Shown: positions 43,099-53,600, counted from the stretch's first letter. The stretch is 64,000 bases of DNA from Zhenpiania hominis (GCF_014333425.1 NZ_JACRYT010000007.1:81982-145981); one strand, 5' to 3'. Notes: generated by a model from the sequence alone, not told the origin. Made by a program: numbers and translations.

Positions 43099-43796
43099 AA
43101 TGGTTCCTTTCCTAATATCGAATTGATCGCGCCCACCACATCTCCCGCGCAATCTTTTATAAACATATGCCCGCTTTCAAACTCATACGTTCCAAAGGAG
43201 TTGTGGCCGTATTTTTTCCACTGTTCGGCGTCTTCCTTTGTGACGCTGTCATATTTGCCATAAAAGACATGGATTCCGCCGCTGTAGTCGATATCTTCAT
43301 AGTGGTGATGGTAGCTTTCTACCAGCCTGTAATCGTTTTTAAACCGGGGCAGAAAGTAATCTCTGATTTCCTCGCTGAAAGCTTCCGCCGGGGTATCTCC
43401 CATTTCCAGTATTTTTTCTATGAACTCCTCGTCCGGAAGACCGCTGATCGCTTCCTCCCTGGGAAGCATGAAGGGCGGGGTATTTCCCGAAAAGAATACA
43501 TGAAGCGGCTGCGGCATCTTTTTTCTGCAAAGTATTTTTAAAATCTCGTACGCGATCCAACTGCCCATACTGTGCCCGAACAACGCGTATTCCTCTCCCG
43601 GTTCGATCTTTTCCGTGATCGAGCTGTAAACATCTTCCAGAGCGTCTTCCCAGTTTTCATACAAAGGTTCCGCGGCCCGGACGCCTTTACCCGACAGCTC
43701 CACAGGAACAAGCTGAATGTTCTCGCGCAGAATAGGGTTCCATCCACTGTAGACAGACGCGGAGCCTCCCGCGTATGGGATACAGAACAGTTTCAT
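43095..43796 (-). CDS. type II thioesterase (serine type)
   Basis: The 233-residue editing thioesterase removes wrong acyl groups from carrier domains. The LFCIPYAGGSASVY start, the GHSMGSWIAYEI nucleophile elbow, the LPRFKNDYRLVESY motif and the late histidine in ESGHMFIKD fit the GrsT/SrfAD family. A TTG at 43805 touches the ribosome site, whereas the ATG at 43796 has AAAGGG at 9 nt, so I take the ATG. It is coupled to NRPS-3 by ATGA. A second, cysteine-type thioesterase is encoded further up the operon. Confidence 0.9.
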   Translation of the reverse strand: MKLFCIPYAGGSASVYSGWNPILRENIQLVPVELSGKGVRAAEPLYENWEDALEDVYSSITEKIEPGEEYALFGHSMGSWIAYEILKILCRKKMPQPLHVFFSGNTPPFMLPREEAISGLPDEEFIEKILEMGDTPAEAFSEEIRDYFLPRFKNDYRLVESYHHHYEDIDYSGGIHVFYGKYDSVTKEDAEQWKKYGHNSFGTYEFESGHMFIKDCAGDVVGAINSILGKEPL

Positions 43797-43797
43797 T

Positions 43798-46700
43798 TTA
43801 ATCAACCCTTTCTTTTATCATCTTTTTCATCTCATCAAATCTGCTAAAACAGAATATTTCCCTGGCGGAAAGTTCCGTTCCGAATTCCTTCTGAATTTCT
43901 TTCGGCAATTGGAAGGCTTTGATGGAATCTCCGCCCAGTTCAAAAAAGTCATCTTCCGGATACCGTACTTTTCCATCCAGAAGCTTTTCCCATATTTTTA
44001 TGAGACGGCGATCCATATCGTCAAAGGCGGAGATTTCCCGATCTTGCTTTTTTTCCTCTTGGGGCATTTCCTGTAACATGTATTTTTTTATGTAATTTTT
44101 GCGCCGATCAAGCCCTATATACACGGAACACGCCTTTGCCCCCAGACACCGCTCTATCGAAATTACACCGGCGTCTCCTTCAATATCGTAAAACCCCTTG
44201 TTTCTTCCCATGTCTTCAAATCCGCTGTCATAGGAGAGCCCTGTGTTTTTCCATGAGCCGGAATTTACGCAGAGTACGTTTTCCCCTTCCTGCTGTTTCG
44301 CTCTCGCGAAAGCAGGCAGAAAGCTGTTTGCCGCAGAGTAGGCGCCAAAACTTGCCGTGCCGAAAAATCCATTGGTGGATCCGAACAGAAGAAGTCTCAC
44401 ATCCTTTCTGTCCGCGGCAATCCGGTACAAATTCCGCGTACCCGTTATTTTCGCCTCAAACATCTTCTCATAGAATTCCTCATCGCAGTTTGCGATGAAC
44501 CTTCTCTCGGCCTCCTGCCAATGTTCCTTCAGGTTTCCGATGCCGGAAAGGTGCAGGATCTCGCTGATGCCCATTCTGTATTTTTGCTCGTATTTTTCCA
44601 CAACGCGTTTGATTGCTTCATAGTCAGCCACATTGGCCTTTTCATAATGGACTGTTTCCGCAATCTGTTTCAGAAGACAAAGAGTCTGGCGATATTGAGA
44701 ATCTTTCTCTATATCACGTCTTCCGATCATTACGATTTTCGCCCGGTAGAAGGAAAGCAGATAACGGCAGAGCAGTCTTCCGATTCCTCCCAGTCCTCCC
44801 GTTACGATGTAAAGCCCGCCATACGTAAATCCGCCTTTGCCATCATCGGAATCCATGGCCTCCAGCTTCAATTGAAATACGTCTTCTTTTCTGACTGTAA
44901 AGATCCCGCTTTGCGCTTTGCCGCGGCGGATATACGACACTGCCGTTTTAATGGAAACCGGGTCTGAAAAATCTTCTATGTCCAGGAGCATACACTTTAT
45001 GCCGCACTCTGCCTCAAGGCATTTTAAAAAGCCCGCCTCCTGTCCTCCAGGAACGTCCCGCGGCTTCCTTTTCTCCAGAGGGTATCTGCTTTCCGTAAGA
45101 CAGATAAGCCTGCCGCAGGGGATCTGGCCTCTTGCTATTTTCTGACCCAATGCCCTGAGCCGGTGAAAGTCTCCCTGAAAGACGATGACGCCGGAATCCG
45201 CCTCAGTCTCTGCCAGCCTGGCAAGTTCCCCTTTGAGATAGTCACAACTAACCATCAGGCGCAGCGCTTCTCTCCGCCCTCGCCCTGCGAAGCGCTCCTT
45301 AACAAAGATTTCTTTCAGAAACCAATCCGGAATTTCGGTTTGCTTCATCTTCGCTTCCTTTTCTCTCATCGTCTCCTGGATGTCTTTAAAACCGCCGTCT
45401 TGGTACTTTTTCGCAATCCGGGCCCGCTGTATTTTCTCAAGATTGGATTTGCTCACTTCTTCCTGGGGCAGAGGGATCGCGTCCGCCAGATGAATACGCA
45501 GTTTTTTCTTTACTTCTGCCAGTACCTTCCGGCGCGCGTATACCGGCTCCGTGTGGCTTTGCGGCGTAAAAAAGGCGATTACCTGTTCGGCGCCGTTTTG
45601 ATCGATACACTGGCAGACAGCAACGTATGAGCTTCTCACTTCCTCCAGTTCGCCGATCAAAGCTTCGATTTCCGCATTGGCGTAGTTGAGGCCGTTCACA
45701 ATCACCACATCTTTTTCTCTGCCTGTCAATATTACGCTTCCCTCTGACAGGAATCCGGCGTCGCCTGTATTGAACCAGCCGTCTTCTGTGAAAACCTTCT
45801 CGTTTTCCCCCGCGTTTTTATAATAGCCCTTTGTAACCTCCTTTCCCCGAATCTGAAAAACGCCGACTTCCCCATCTTTTAGAGGGACGCCGTTTTCATC
45901 CACGATCCGCACATCGATCCCCGGAAGGGGCTTTCCGATTTTCGTAAAGGTTCGCCCTTTGTATTCCGCGGTTCCACCGCTTCCATAGTTAAAGTCATTG
46001 TTATAAAGAACTCCCGAGCAGGTTTCACACATTCCCCACGCCGGCTGAAGAGCGCATTCCCTGAGCCCGAATTTTTCAAAAAACCGAACAAATTCTTTTC
46101 CGGTCCTGGCGTCTACCATTTCGCCGCCGTCCAGCAGATTTACGACGGACGACAGATCTCTTGGAACGGTTTGTTTTTCCGCTTCCTTTTTCAGAAGAAC
46201 GTACGCGAAGTGGGGTGCCCAGGACCAGTTGACTTTAAATTCCTCAATCAGATCGAGCCATCTTGTGATATTTTGGAGAATGTATCCTTTTTCCACCTGA
46301 ATCTGCTCTCCACAATTGCTGAGACCATTCAGATGGGCCATAAAAAGCCCTCCCGGATGTTCCAGAGGCATCCAGTTTAAAAAGGTCCTGTTTTCATAGT
46401 CAAACACTTTTTTCAGGGCATTTTCCCTTGACACTGCCGCCTTATTGGTCTGCATCACACATTTGGGCGTCCCGGTTGTTCCGGAAGTCAGAAACAAAAG
46501 CGCCGTATCCTCCGGCGACAGGTGCCTTTCTTTGGGCAGAAAGAACTTTCCCCCGGTTTCCCGCCCGCCGCCTTCCCCGGTATGTATCATGTGGCTTCGC
46601 TCAATCCCTGTTTTCCCGGCAAGCTCCAGATAGGCTCCATACATCGTCTCCGAGACTATGATTTTAGGCTTATCAAGATGAAAATAGATTTTTTTCAGAG

Positions 46701-47001
46701 TTTCGCCTTCCGCGGAGGCACCTGGAATCTCCAGGGCGGGATTCATCAGAACCGGAACAAATCCGTAAAAAACACATGCCCAGAAATGAATCAGGAATTC
46801 CTGGTCATCATATATCTGAAAGATTAAAAAATCCTTCGGCCCGCACCCTGAATCTTTCAGGAACGCTCCCCTGGCGACTGCCTTTTCTGCGATCTCCGCG
46901 TAAGTAAGCCGGTTTCTTTGGCCGTTTTCACAGATAAATGTGATCCCCTTTTGGGGGCATTTGCCAAGGACTTTTTCATATAGGTCGATTAACATTTCCA
47001 T
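43798..47001 (-). CDS. A-KR-PCP loading or extension synthetase
   Basis: The 1067-residue protein has an AMP-forming acyl-adenylation domain (about 1-555; LFLTSGTTGTPKCVM, WGMCETCSG, GWFNTGDAGFL, KSNLEKIQR) that resembles the AMP-ligase loading domains of PKS/NRPS hybrids more than amino-acid A domains. A ketoreductase follows (about 590-960) with the NADPH site IVTGGLGGIGRLL and active-site stretch FGAYSAANSFL. A PCP ends the chain (serine 1026, FFELGGDSIK). A-KR-PCP proteins in cereulide-type systems load an alpha-keto acid and reduce it to a hydroxy acid; here the KR lies after rather than inside A. Substrate unknown. Confidence 0.88.
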   Translation of the reverse strand: MEMLIDLYEKVLGKCPQKGITFICENGQRNRLTYAEIAEKAVARGAFLKDSGCGPKDFLIFQIYDDQEFLIHFWACVFYGFVPVLMNPALEIPGASAEGETLKKIYFHLDKPKIIVSETMYGAYLELAGKTGIERSHMIHTGEGGGRETGGKFFLPKERHLSPEDTALLFLTSGTTGTPKCVMQTNKAAVSRENALKKVFDYENRTFLNWMPLEHPGGLFMAHLNGLSNCGEQIQVEKGYILQNITRWLDLIEEFKVNWSWAPHFAYVLLKKEAEKQTVPRDLSSVVNLLDGGEMVDARTGKEFVRFFEKFGLRECALQPAWGMCETCSGVLYNNDFNYGSGGTAEYKGRTFTKIGKPLPGIDVRIVDENGVPLKDGEVGVFQIRGKEVTKGYYKNAGENEKVFTEDGWFNTGDAGFLSEGSVILTGREKDVVIVNGLNYANAEIEALIGELEEVRSSYVAVCQCIDQNGAEQVIAFFTPQSHTEPVYARRKVLAEVKKKLRIHLADAIPLPQEEVSKSNLEKIQRARIAKKYQDGGFKDIQETMREKEAKMKQTEIPDWFLKEIFVKERFAGRGRREALRLMVSCDYLKGELARLAETEADSGVIVFQGDFHRLRALGQKIARGQIPCGRLICLTESRYPLEKRKPRDVPGGQEAGFLKCLEAECGIKCMLLDIEDFSDPVSIKTAVSYIRRGKAQSGIFTVRKEDVFQLKLEAMDSDDGKGGFTYGGLYIVTGGLGGIGRLLCRYLLSFYRAKIVMIGRRDIEKDSQYRQTLCLLKQIAETVHYEKANVADYEAIKRVVEKYEQKYRMGISEILHLSGIGNLKEHWQEAERRFIANCDEEFYEKMFEAKITGTRNLYRIAADRKDVRLLLFGSTNGFFGTASFGAYSAANSFLPAFARAKQQEGENVLCVNSGSWKNTGLSYDSGFEDMGRNKGFYDIEGDAGVISIERCLGAKACSVYIGLDRRKNYIKKYMLQEMPQEEKKQDREISAFDDMDRRLIKIWEKLLDGKVRYPEDDFFELGGDSIKAFQLPKEIQKEFGTELSAREIFCFSRFDEMKKMIKERVD

Positions 47002-47025
47002 TTTTTCACCCGTTCTTTCCTTTTC

Positions 47026-47730
47026 TTATCCTGTAAAATACTGATCCAGTTTTTTTACGGTGTCGATATAACGATCCCTCTCATGAAGAAGAAAATAATG
47101 ATTTGACTGAAAGGGGATATATAGGACCTGCCTGGTTGAATAAGTCAGCCATTCCTCAAGTTCTTCCCTGGGGGTTTTTCGGTCATTTTCGGAATAAAGC
47201 ACCGCCATATCAACCGGAAGGCATGGCGCCTTTTTAAAGGAAAAATCCTCGTATACCTTGGAATCGGCCCGTATGATAGGGATCATCAGCTCTAGCATTT
47301 CTTCCTCTAAGCTGTCGCCGAAAAATCCCCCTTCCCGGATCAGAAATTCAATTATTTCCGGATCGGATTTTGTCGAAAGCCGTTCCTTTTCGGCATTCAG
47401 GCTTCCATGTCCTGAGGCGATAATCGCCCGGGGCATTGGGAATTCTTCCCGCTTCAGAATCCTTTCAGCCACATACATGGCTGCCGCGGCTCCCATACAG
47501 TGGCCGCCGAGATAATAGGGGTTTTCCGCGCGCTCCACGTCGTTTTTGATCCTGCCGTAGACGTCCTCACAGAGTTCCTCCATATTTGCAAAAAAATCTT
47601 CCATGATTCGTTTGCCATGTCCGGCAAGTTCCATTACCGTAAATTTTATGTCCGGCGCAAACTGCTTTTTATAGCTGTTGAAAGTCGCGCCGGAACCTCC
47701 CGCGTAAGGGATAAAATAAAATGGTCTCAT
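47026..47730 (-). CDS. type II thioesterase with cysteine nucleophile
   Basis: The 234-residue protein matches the GrsT-type editing thioesterases: PFYFIPYAGGSGATFNSY at the start, KFTVMELAGHGKR, and the late histidine in FQSNHYFLLHERD. The nucleophile elbow reads GGHCMGAAAAMYV, cysteine (TGT codon) in place of the usual serine. An in-frame extension to 47907 overlaps the permease gene and has no homology features, so the ATG at 47730, 5 nt after the permease stop, is used. The ribosome site is poor (AAGAGAG), suggesting translational coupling. Confidence 0.88.
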   Translation of the reverse strand: MRPFYFIPYAGGSGATFNSYKKQFAPDIKFTVMELAGHGKRIMEDFFANMEELCEDVYGRIKNDVERAENPYYLGGHCMGAAAAMYVAERILKREEFPMPRAIIASGHGSLNAEKERLSTKSDPEIIEFLIREGGFFGDSLEEEMLELMIPIIRADSKVYEDFSFKKAPCLPVDMAVLYSENDRKTPREELEEWLTYSTRQVLYIPFQSNHYFLLHERDRYIDTVKKLDQYFTG

Positions 47731-47735
47731 TGTGT

Positions 47736-49970
47736 CTACTCTCTTTCTTTCAGAACATAGGTGAGTTCCACCCGGTTTAAAGAAACTGCCGTTATCACTC
47801 TTACCGCCAGGTAAGCCGCCAGTTGAATCACCCCTATCTTGAAGATGTCTCCCCAGGAAAGGGTGAAAGGAATAAAGCCTCTGAAGGTCAGTATGAGACT
47901 CGGCCACATCTGCTTCATCAGATAAAGATCCAGGGGGATGCCGATTACAATTCCCAGCGCCACCACGAAAAGTTTGCCGTCAATAAACACGCTCCCCAGT
48001 TCTCTGTCAGAATATCCGAGAATTTTCCCGAGGGAAATGGAATATTTGTTTTTGTCAATCCCCATGCCGAATATGACAAACATTAAAATAACAGCGATTA
48101 CGATAGCTGCCATCGTCATCATTTGGATGGTAGCCGCAGTCATTTCGTAGTATTGTTCCGCGCTTTCCACGATGTCATCCCTTGTCAGAACGCTTGAAAT
48201 ATCCGCTTCTTTCAGATCCAGCTCATGATCGGAAAAGTAGCCGTTATAATCCTTTTCTTTCTCTCCCAACACGCGGTTTAACTGACCCATATCCATAAAC
48301 GCGTAGAGGCCCGCGGAGTAGTCTTTGACGCCGCTTACCTTTAATTGATAGGTATTATCCCCTTCCATATCGGTCAGCCTGATGGTATCCCCCTTTTTCA
48401 GGCCAAATTTTTCGGAAACCGCGCTTGACAGCACAATCCCCCTTTTCCCCTCGGTGTCGCAGTCGATATACGCCGAGTCCGCCCTGATTCCGTAGCAGGT
48501 GATCGTCATATTTTCTTCCGCCTGTTTGAAATCGTATTTGAATTGGGCGATCTTAAGCTTTTCGGCTCCTTTATCATCGGTTTTCGTGTGTGAGTTCAGC
48601 ATATAAACATAGTTGCTGGGCACATCCTGCTTCACATCCTCAATGTAAACGCGGATACTGTCTTTCATTCCCATTCCCATAATCAGCAGAAAGCATGACA
48701 GGATCAATCCCACCACCAGCAGGAGATTATCCGCGACGCATTTTATGAGAATTCGCAGCCGGAAACGGGTCAGAAATGGAAAATGGCCCATTCTGAGGCC
48801 GAATACCCGTTCCTTTTTCCTGTCGTTTTTCAAAAGCACCAGAGGCTGCGCGTTCAGGAGCCTCATAAGACCGACGGTATTGATCAGCAGCACGATGAAA
48901 AAAGGAAGCAGTACAGCGGCTGCCATCGACCCCGCTTTTTGCACAAGGTCCACCTCGGGGATACAGTAAAAGGAGTAAGCCGATGATACCAGCGGCTTCA
49001 TCAGAAGATGGCTTCCGATCCCATATCCTGCTAAAGAACCTGCCACTGTCAGTATAAGAGGCAGTTTGATATAGCATCTCAGAATCTCGGCCGGTCGGTA
49101 CCCTTGCGCGTAAAGGGCGCCGATTGATTTGCGTTCCCTCGCGATATCCGCTTTGGTAATGGCAAAAAGCAGAAAAGAGAGGATCAGCATGACTACGATT
49201 CCCAGGGCCAGGGCAGTGCTGTGATCGCTTTCCAGCTTTGTAAAAATCCCCGTCACCCTTGTGCTTTCGCTGTTCTCAAGAAATCCAACCATAAGACGCT
49301 CCGCTTTCAAATAATCCCGCAGCTCCGAAATCTTATCCTCCCGCTCCTTTTCGCTCCAGTTTTTATCCCCTTTAAAGGCGTAATTATACACGATTTTGTC
49401 AGCGGGAAGTCTGTTAAAAGCCCGGGGTGCCATAAAGGCCAGCCCGAATTTATCAGGGTCAGAGCTGTTTGATGTCAGATCGGATATAATCAGAATATAG
49501 TCCGGGACGCAGCCCATTCCCTTTACGATATACTCCCGATCCGCGACTTTGACGGTTTCTCCTATTTTATAATCCCGGTTCTCCCCGTATTTTCGATCAA
49601 AAAATATTTCATTTCCGGAAATATCCGCGGATCCGGTCGTCTTTTCCAGCTTGTTTATTTCCTTTCTGACCGGAAATATCCGCAGTGTGCTTCCGTCGTC
49701 CTCATAATCATAATAAAACTGTTCCTCCAGGTTGAATCCCATGTTTTCAATATATCTTTTCTGCTTAGCTCCCACGACAACGGAAGTCTGAAAATCTCCA
49801 TCCTCGACATTGTAAGACGCTTTCGAGTCGTTCAGCTTTTCCAGTACGCTTACTGCCGCGCAGTTGTATCCGGTGACGATTGCGATCCCCACGACCAGGA
49901 GGACAAAAACCCCCGCGTATCGGAAGAAATTTCTTTTTATTTTTCTCGATATCTGTCTGTTTAAAACCAT
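47736..49970 (-). CDS. ABC transporter permease, FtsX/MacB type
   Basis: The 744-residue membrane protein has the duplicated FtsX-type plan: helix 1 (about 17-37), a large extracellular domain, three helices (about 255-390), a fifth helix (about 415-440), a second extracellular domain (about 450-620) and three last helices. Motifs such as SIGALYAQGYRPAEIL and SLGKILGYSDREL are the coupling-helix regions. MacB/FtsX-type systems move lipids, peptides or mechanical signals rather than import nutrients, so it is the likely exporter of the NRPS product or part of self-protection. It starts 1 nt after the ATPase stop. Confidence 0.9.
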   Translation of the reverse strand: MVLNRQISRKIKRNFFRYAGVFVLLVVGIAIVTGYNCAAVSVLEKLNDSKASYNVEDGDFQTSVVVGAKQKRYIENMGFNLEEQFYYDYEDDGSTLRIFPVRKEINKLEKTTGSADISGNEIFFDRKYGENRDYKIGETVKVADREYIVKGMGCVPDYILIISDLTSNSSDPDKFGLAFMAPRAFNRLPADKIVYNYAFKGDKNWSEKEREDKISELRDYLKAERLMVGFLENSESTRVTGIFTKLESDHSTALALGIVVMLILSFLLFAITKADIARERKSIGALYAQGYRPAEILRCYIKLPLILTVAGSLAGYGIGSHLLMKPLVSSAYSFYCIPEVDLVQKAGSMAAAVLLPFFIVLLINTVGLMRLLNAQPLVLLKNDRKKERVFGLRMGHFPFLTRFRLRILIKCVADNLLLVVGLILSCFLLIMGMGMKDSIRVYIEDVKQDVPSNYVYMLNSHTKTDDKGAEKLKIAQFKYDFKQAEENMTITCYGIRADSAYIDCDTEGKRGIVLSSAVSEKFGLKKGDTIRLTDMEGDNTYQLKVSGVKDYSAGLYAFMDMGQLNRVLGEKEKDYNGYFSDHELDLKEADISSVLTRDDIVESAEQYYEMTAATIQMMTMAAIVIAVILMFVIFGMGIDKNKYSISLGKILGYSDRELGSVFIDGKLFVVALGIVIGIPLDLYLMKQMWPSLILTFRGFIPFTLSWGDIFKIGVIQLAAYLAVRVITAVSLNRVELTYVLKERE

Positions 49971-49971
49971 C

Positions 49972-50676
49972 CTACCAGTTTATATCCTTCGCTCTTTTTA
50001 ATTCACGGTTCTTATAGTCTTCCGCAATAACGCCGTCTCTCAATTTTATGACATGATGGGCCATATCTTTTATGTTTTCATTGTGGGTCACGATGATCAG
50101 CGTTGTTCCGTAAGTGCGGTTTATCCTTTCAAGAAGAAGTAAAATCTCCTTCGCTCTCTTATAATCCAGCGCGCCGGTGGGTTCATCGCACAAAAGGACA
50201 CCCGATTTTTTTACAAGGGCCCTCCCGAAGGCAACTCTTTGCTGCTGTCCCCCGGAGAGCTGCCTGGGGAATTTGTTCTGATGCTCCGAAAGCTCCAGCG
50301 TTTCCATAATTTCTTCCAGATCCATCGGGTCTCCGGAAAGATACGCGCAGCTTTCGATATTTTCCTTTGCTGTCAAATCCCCCAGCAGGTTATAAAACTG
50401 AAAGACAAATCCCACTTCATTTCTCCTGTAGAGCATCCGCTCTTTCTTATTCATAACTGTAATATCCCGGCCCTTGTAGAACACCGTTCCGTCATCCGCC
50501 GTATCGAGGCCTCCGAGAATATGCAGCAGCGTGGATTTTCCCGATCCGGAAGGGCCCAGGATTGTCACAATCTCGCCTTTTCTGATTTTAAAGTCAATCC
50601 CTTTCAGTACATCGGTTTTTCCTTCGCCCCGCCCGAAGGTTTTTTTCAGATTCTTTACTTTGTACAAATGTTTCAT
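49972..50676 (-). CDS. ABC transporter ATPase, LolD/MacB type
   Basis: The 234-residue ATPase pairs with the FtsX-type permease. Walker A is TILGPSGSGKSTLLHIL, the Q-loop EVGFVFQFYNLL, the signature LSGGQQQRVAFGRALV and Walker B LLCDEPTGALD. An upstream in-frame start at 50802 falls inside NRPS-2; the ATG at 50676 follows ACGGGGGAAAT, 10 nt after the NRPS-2 stop. No substrate-binding protein is encoded nearby, which argues for export. Confidence 0.94.
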   Translation of the reverse strand: MKHLYKVKNLKKTFGRGEGKTDVLKGIDFKIRKGEIVTILGPSGSGKSTLLHILGGLDTADDGTVFYKGRDITVMNKKERMLYRRNEVGFVFQFYNLLGDLTAKENIESCAYLSGDPMDLEEIMETLELSEHQNKFPRQLSGGQQQRVAFGRALVKKSGVLLCDEPTGALDYKRAKEILLLLERINRTYGTTLIIVTHNENIKDMAHHVIKLRDGVIAEDYKNRELKRAKDINW

Positions 50677-50686
50677 ATTTCCCCCG

Positions 50687-53600
50687 TTATAGTTCTCCGT
50701 CATCGAATTCGGAGTGTCCGGTTGTTTCTTCTTTCTGATACAGCGCTCGCGCGATTCCCGCAATGGATCCGCCGCTGTAAAGATCCGTAAGGCTGATATC
50801 ATACCCTGCCTTTTTCAGGTTGTTTAGGATGACAACTGCTTTGAGGGAATCGATCCCCATTTCGAAAAAGCTTTTTTCATAATCCACCTGTCTGATTCCC
50901 GAGGTTTGCGAAAGCATCCTTCCTATATCACGCTCCGCCTTGTTCGCGGGTTCTGTTCTTGCGGGCTGTACCCCCTGACTTTGTCTGTTTTTCAGTTTGT
51001 TCCGGTCTATTTTGCCGTTCGCGGTAACGGGAAACCGATTCATTTTTTCGATAACAGAGGGGAGCATATAATCCGGAAGCTGTTTTTGCAGCAAGCTTCT
51101 TACTTCTGTTTCATTGAAGGAATCACCGCACTGTACGTACAGGGCGATGCCTTCGCTTCCCCCTGTATTTTTTGTGACCGCCACAGCCCGTTGAACACCT
51201 TCCGCTTCCAGGGCACAGCTTTCTATTTCCCCGAGCTCAATTCGGTATCCGCGGATTTTCACCTGGCTGTCTATCCTTCCCAGAAATTCGACAAATCCTT
51301 CTTCGCGCAGCTTTCCGTAGTCTCCCGTTTTATACAGCCTGCCATATTGGGGGTGCTCCACAAAGGAGGCGTCGGTTTTTTCTTTGTCTCCGTAGTAGCA
51401 CGCCGCGACACCGTCGCCCCCAATGTAAATCTCTCCCCTTACTCCGATGGGACAGGCTTTTCGCCATTTATTTAAAATATGGATCGTCTGATTTTTCAGA
51501 GGCATACCATAGGGTACTGACGAAATGTCCGCTTTTCGCTCCGTCGGATAATAAATCGACCATATGCTGGCCTCCGTAGCCCCTCCAAGGCTGGTAACTC
51601 TTGCGTTTACAAAATGATTTCGTATTTTATCCGGCAAATTAACCGGAATCCAGTCTCCGCTTAAATATACGTTTTTGATGGTCTTGTTTACAAACCCGTC
51701 TTCCACGACTCCCGTTACCATCTGCATGACAGCCGGTACCGAATTCCAGAAGGTAACTCCGTTTTCTTCTATCGTCTTCCGAATTTCCTCGGGGTTTCTC
51801 TGGTCCCGCACGATGCACAGTTTGCTTCCCGCTGCCAGCGCTCCAAACAGGTCGTAGACCGACAGATCGAATCCAAACTCCGCAAGGCACAGGAACACGT
51901 CTTTTTCGTTTATCCCACAACGTTCATTGATGTCAAGAATCGTATTGAGGGCAGATTTGTGATCAATGGCAACGCCTTTTGGTTTCCCCGTGGTTCCGGA
52001 TGTAAAGATGATATATGCCAGTTCGTCAGGTTTTGCCTGGCTTTCAAATACGTTCCCCGGTTCTTTCGCCATTGCCTCCCGCACATACGCCGCGTCGGTT
52101 TTTACTTTCCCATCTGTTTTTTTCATTATGTACGCCACTCTGTCCCGGGGATATTCTTCGTTTATGGGAACATACGCCGCTCCGCATAAGAGAACCGCCA
52201 GAATAGCCGCCACCGTTTCCGCCTTTCGCTCGCCGGTTATCCCCACGCAGTCACCGGGCTTTACGCCGTCTTTTTTCAGCTTTGCGCAAATTCGGTAAAC
52301 AGCTTGCCCAAGAGTTCGGTAGTCCCATTCTTTTTCAAAATCCTTAACCGCGATCCGCCGGGCGTATGTTTCAAAAGAAGGCGCAAACAGATCGCACAGG
52401 GTTTGGGAATGTCTCTTCGCTCTTTCCTCTTCCCGCATAAACGTATGGTTATATGTCTCTATAAACCTTTCGGTTTCCTCGTCTACCGAGGCGGTCGGAT
52501 TTTCTCCGGCCTGCGCGATAAGACGGATATACTGACGGAACATTTTCTCCAGCATCCTCTCATCGTACAGACCTTCCGGATAATCCCAGTTGACGAACAA
52601 GCCGCCATTCCTGTTTGTTACCTGGCAGTCCAGATAAACCTGAGGCGTCCTTGAAATCCCGTATACCTGATTGATTTGCCCTGCTCCGTGTTCCGAAAGC
52701 GCGCATGTGAAAACATAAGGCAGCACAGCTTTTGTGCCCAGCCTGCGCTTAAGAGCGATTTCCTTTATCAGGTTTACACAGTTATAATCGCTGTGTTCGA
52801 GAGCCTCCGCAATCTTACCTCCCATTACCTTTGTCTGGGAGATGAGATCTTCGTGCTCGGTCTGTGTGTCGACAACGATGAGTTTTGTAAAGTCTCCAAT
52901 CAGTTTCGGTACATCTTCGTGATACAGATTTCTCTCAAACACGGTCATACTGACAGAAAACTCCTGGCTGCCGCTCCAAAAGGCGAGGGTCTGTGTATAT
53001 GCCGCACACAGCAGAGCGGCCATGGTAATTTTGTTTTTTCGGCAGAAGCTCTGCAGGGTCTCATATTCTTCTTTTCCGAAAAAATGCTCCTGACGCAGGA
53101 ATCTGGGATTTTTTATGTTGGCGGGGTTTCCTTTCAGAGCCACTTCCGGAGCCAGGGGCAGAGTATCCACCTTTGCCATCCAATAATCGCGATCCCGCGT
53201 ATATTTTTCTTTTTTCCGTTCCTCTGCCAGAGCGCTCTGGTAATCCCGAAAGGTAAAGGCAATCCTGCCGCTTTCTTCCTCCGGATGATTATAGTACCGC
53301 ATCAGTTCCGAAAGCATCATCATTAATCCCGCTCCGTCTACGCACAGGCATTCGATTAAAAAACAGATTCGGTAAGCATCTTCTCCCAGCTTGAAGGCCT
53401 TGATTGTAAAGTAGGGCATTCGGGTCCTGTCAAATACCGATGTCCTCATTTTTTCTCTGTGCTCCGCCAGCGCCCGCTTTCTGTTTTTTTCCTCCGGTAT
53501 GTCGATGATCTCGATTGTATATGGCGGAAGGTCCTCTAAAATCTGCTGCGCCGTGTAATCTTTTATCACAGTCCTGAGGGCAGGTTGATGTTCCACTACT

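Noticed and set aside
47731..47907. N-terminal extension of the cysteine-type thioesterase
   Set aside because: It overlaps the permease coding region, has no ribosome site at its start and adds residues unlike the family.
50677..50802. N-terminal extension of the LolD/MacB-type ATPase
   Set aside because: It runs through the end of NRPS-2, while the ATG at 50676 has a ribosome site and matches the family start.
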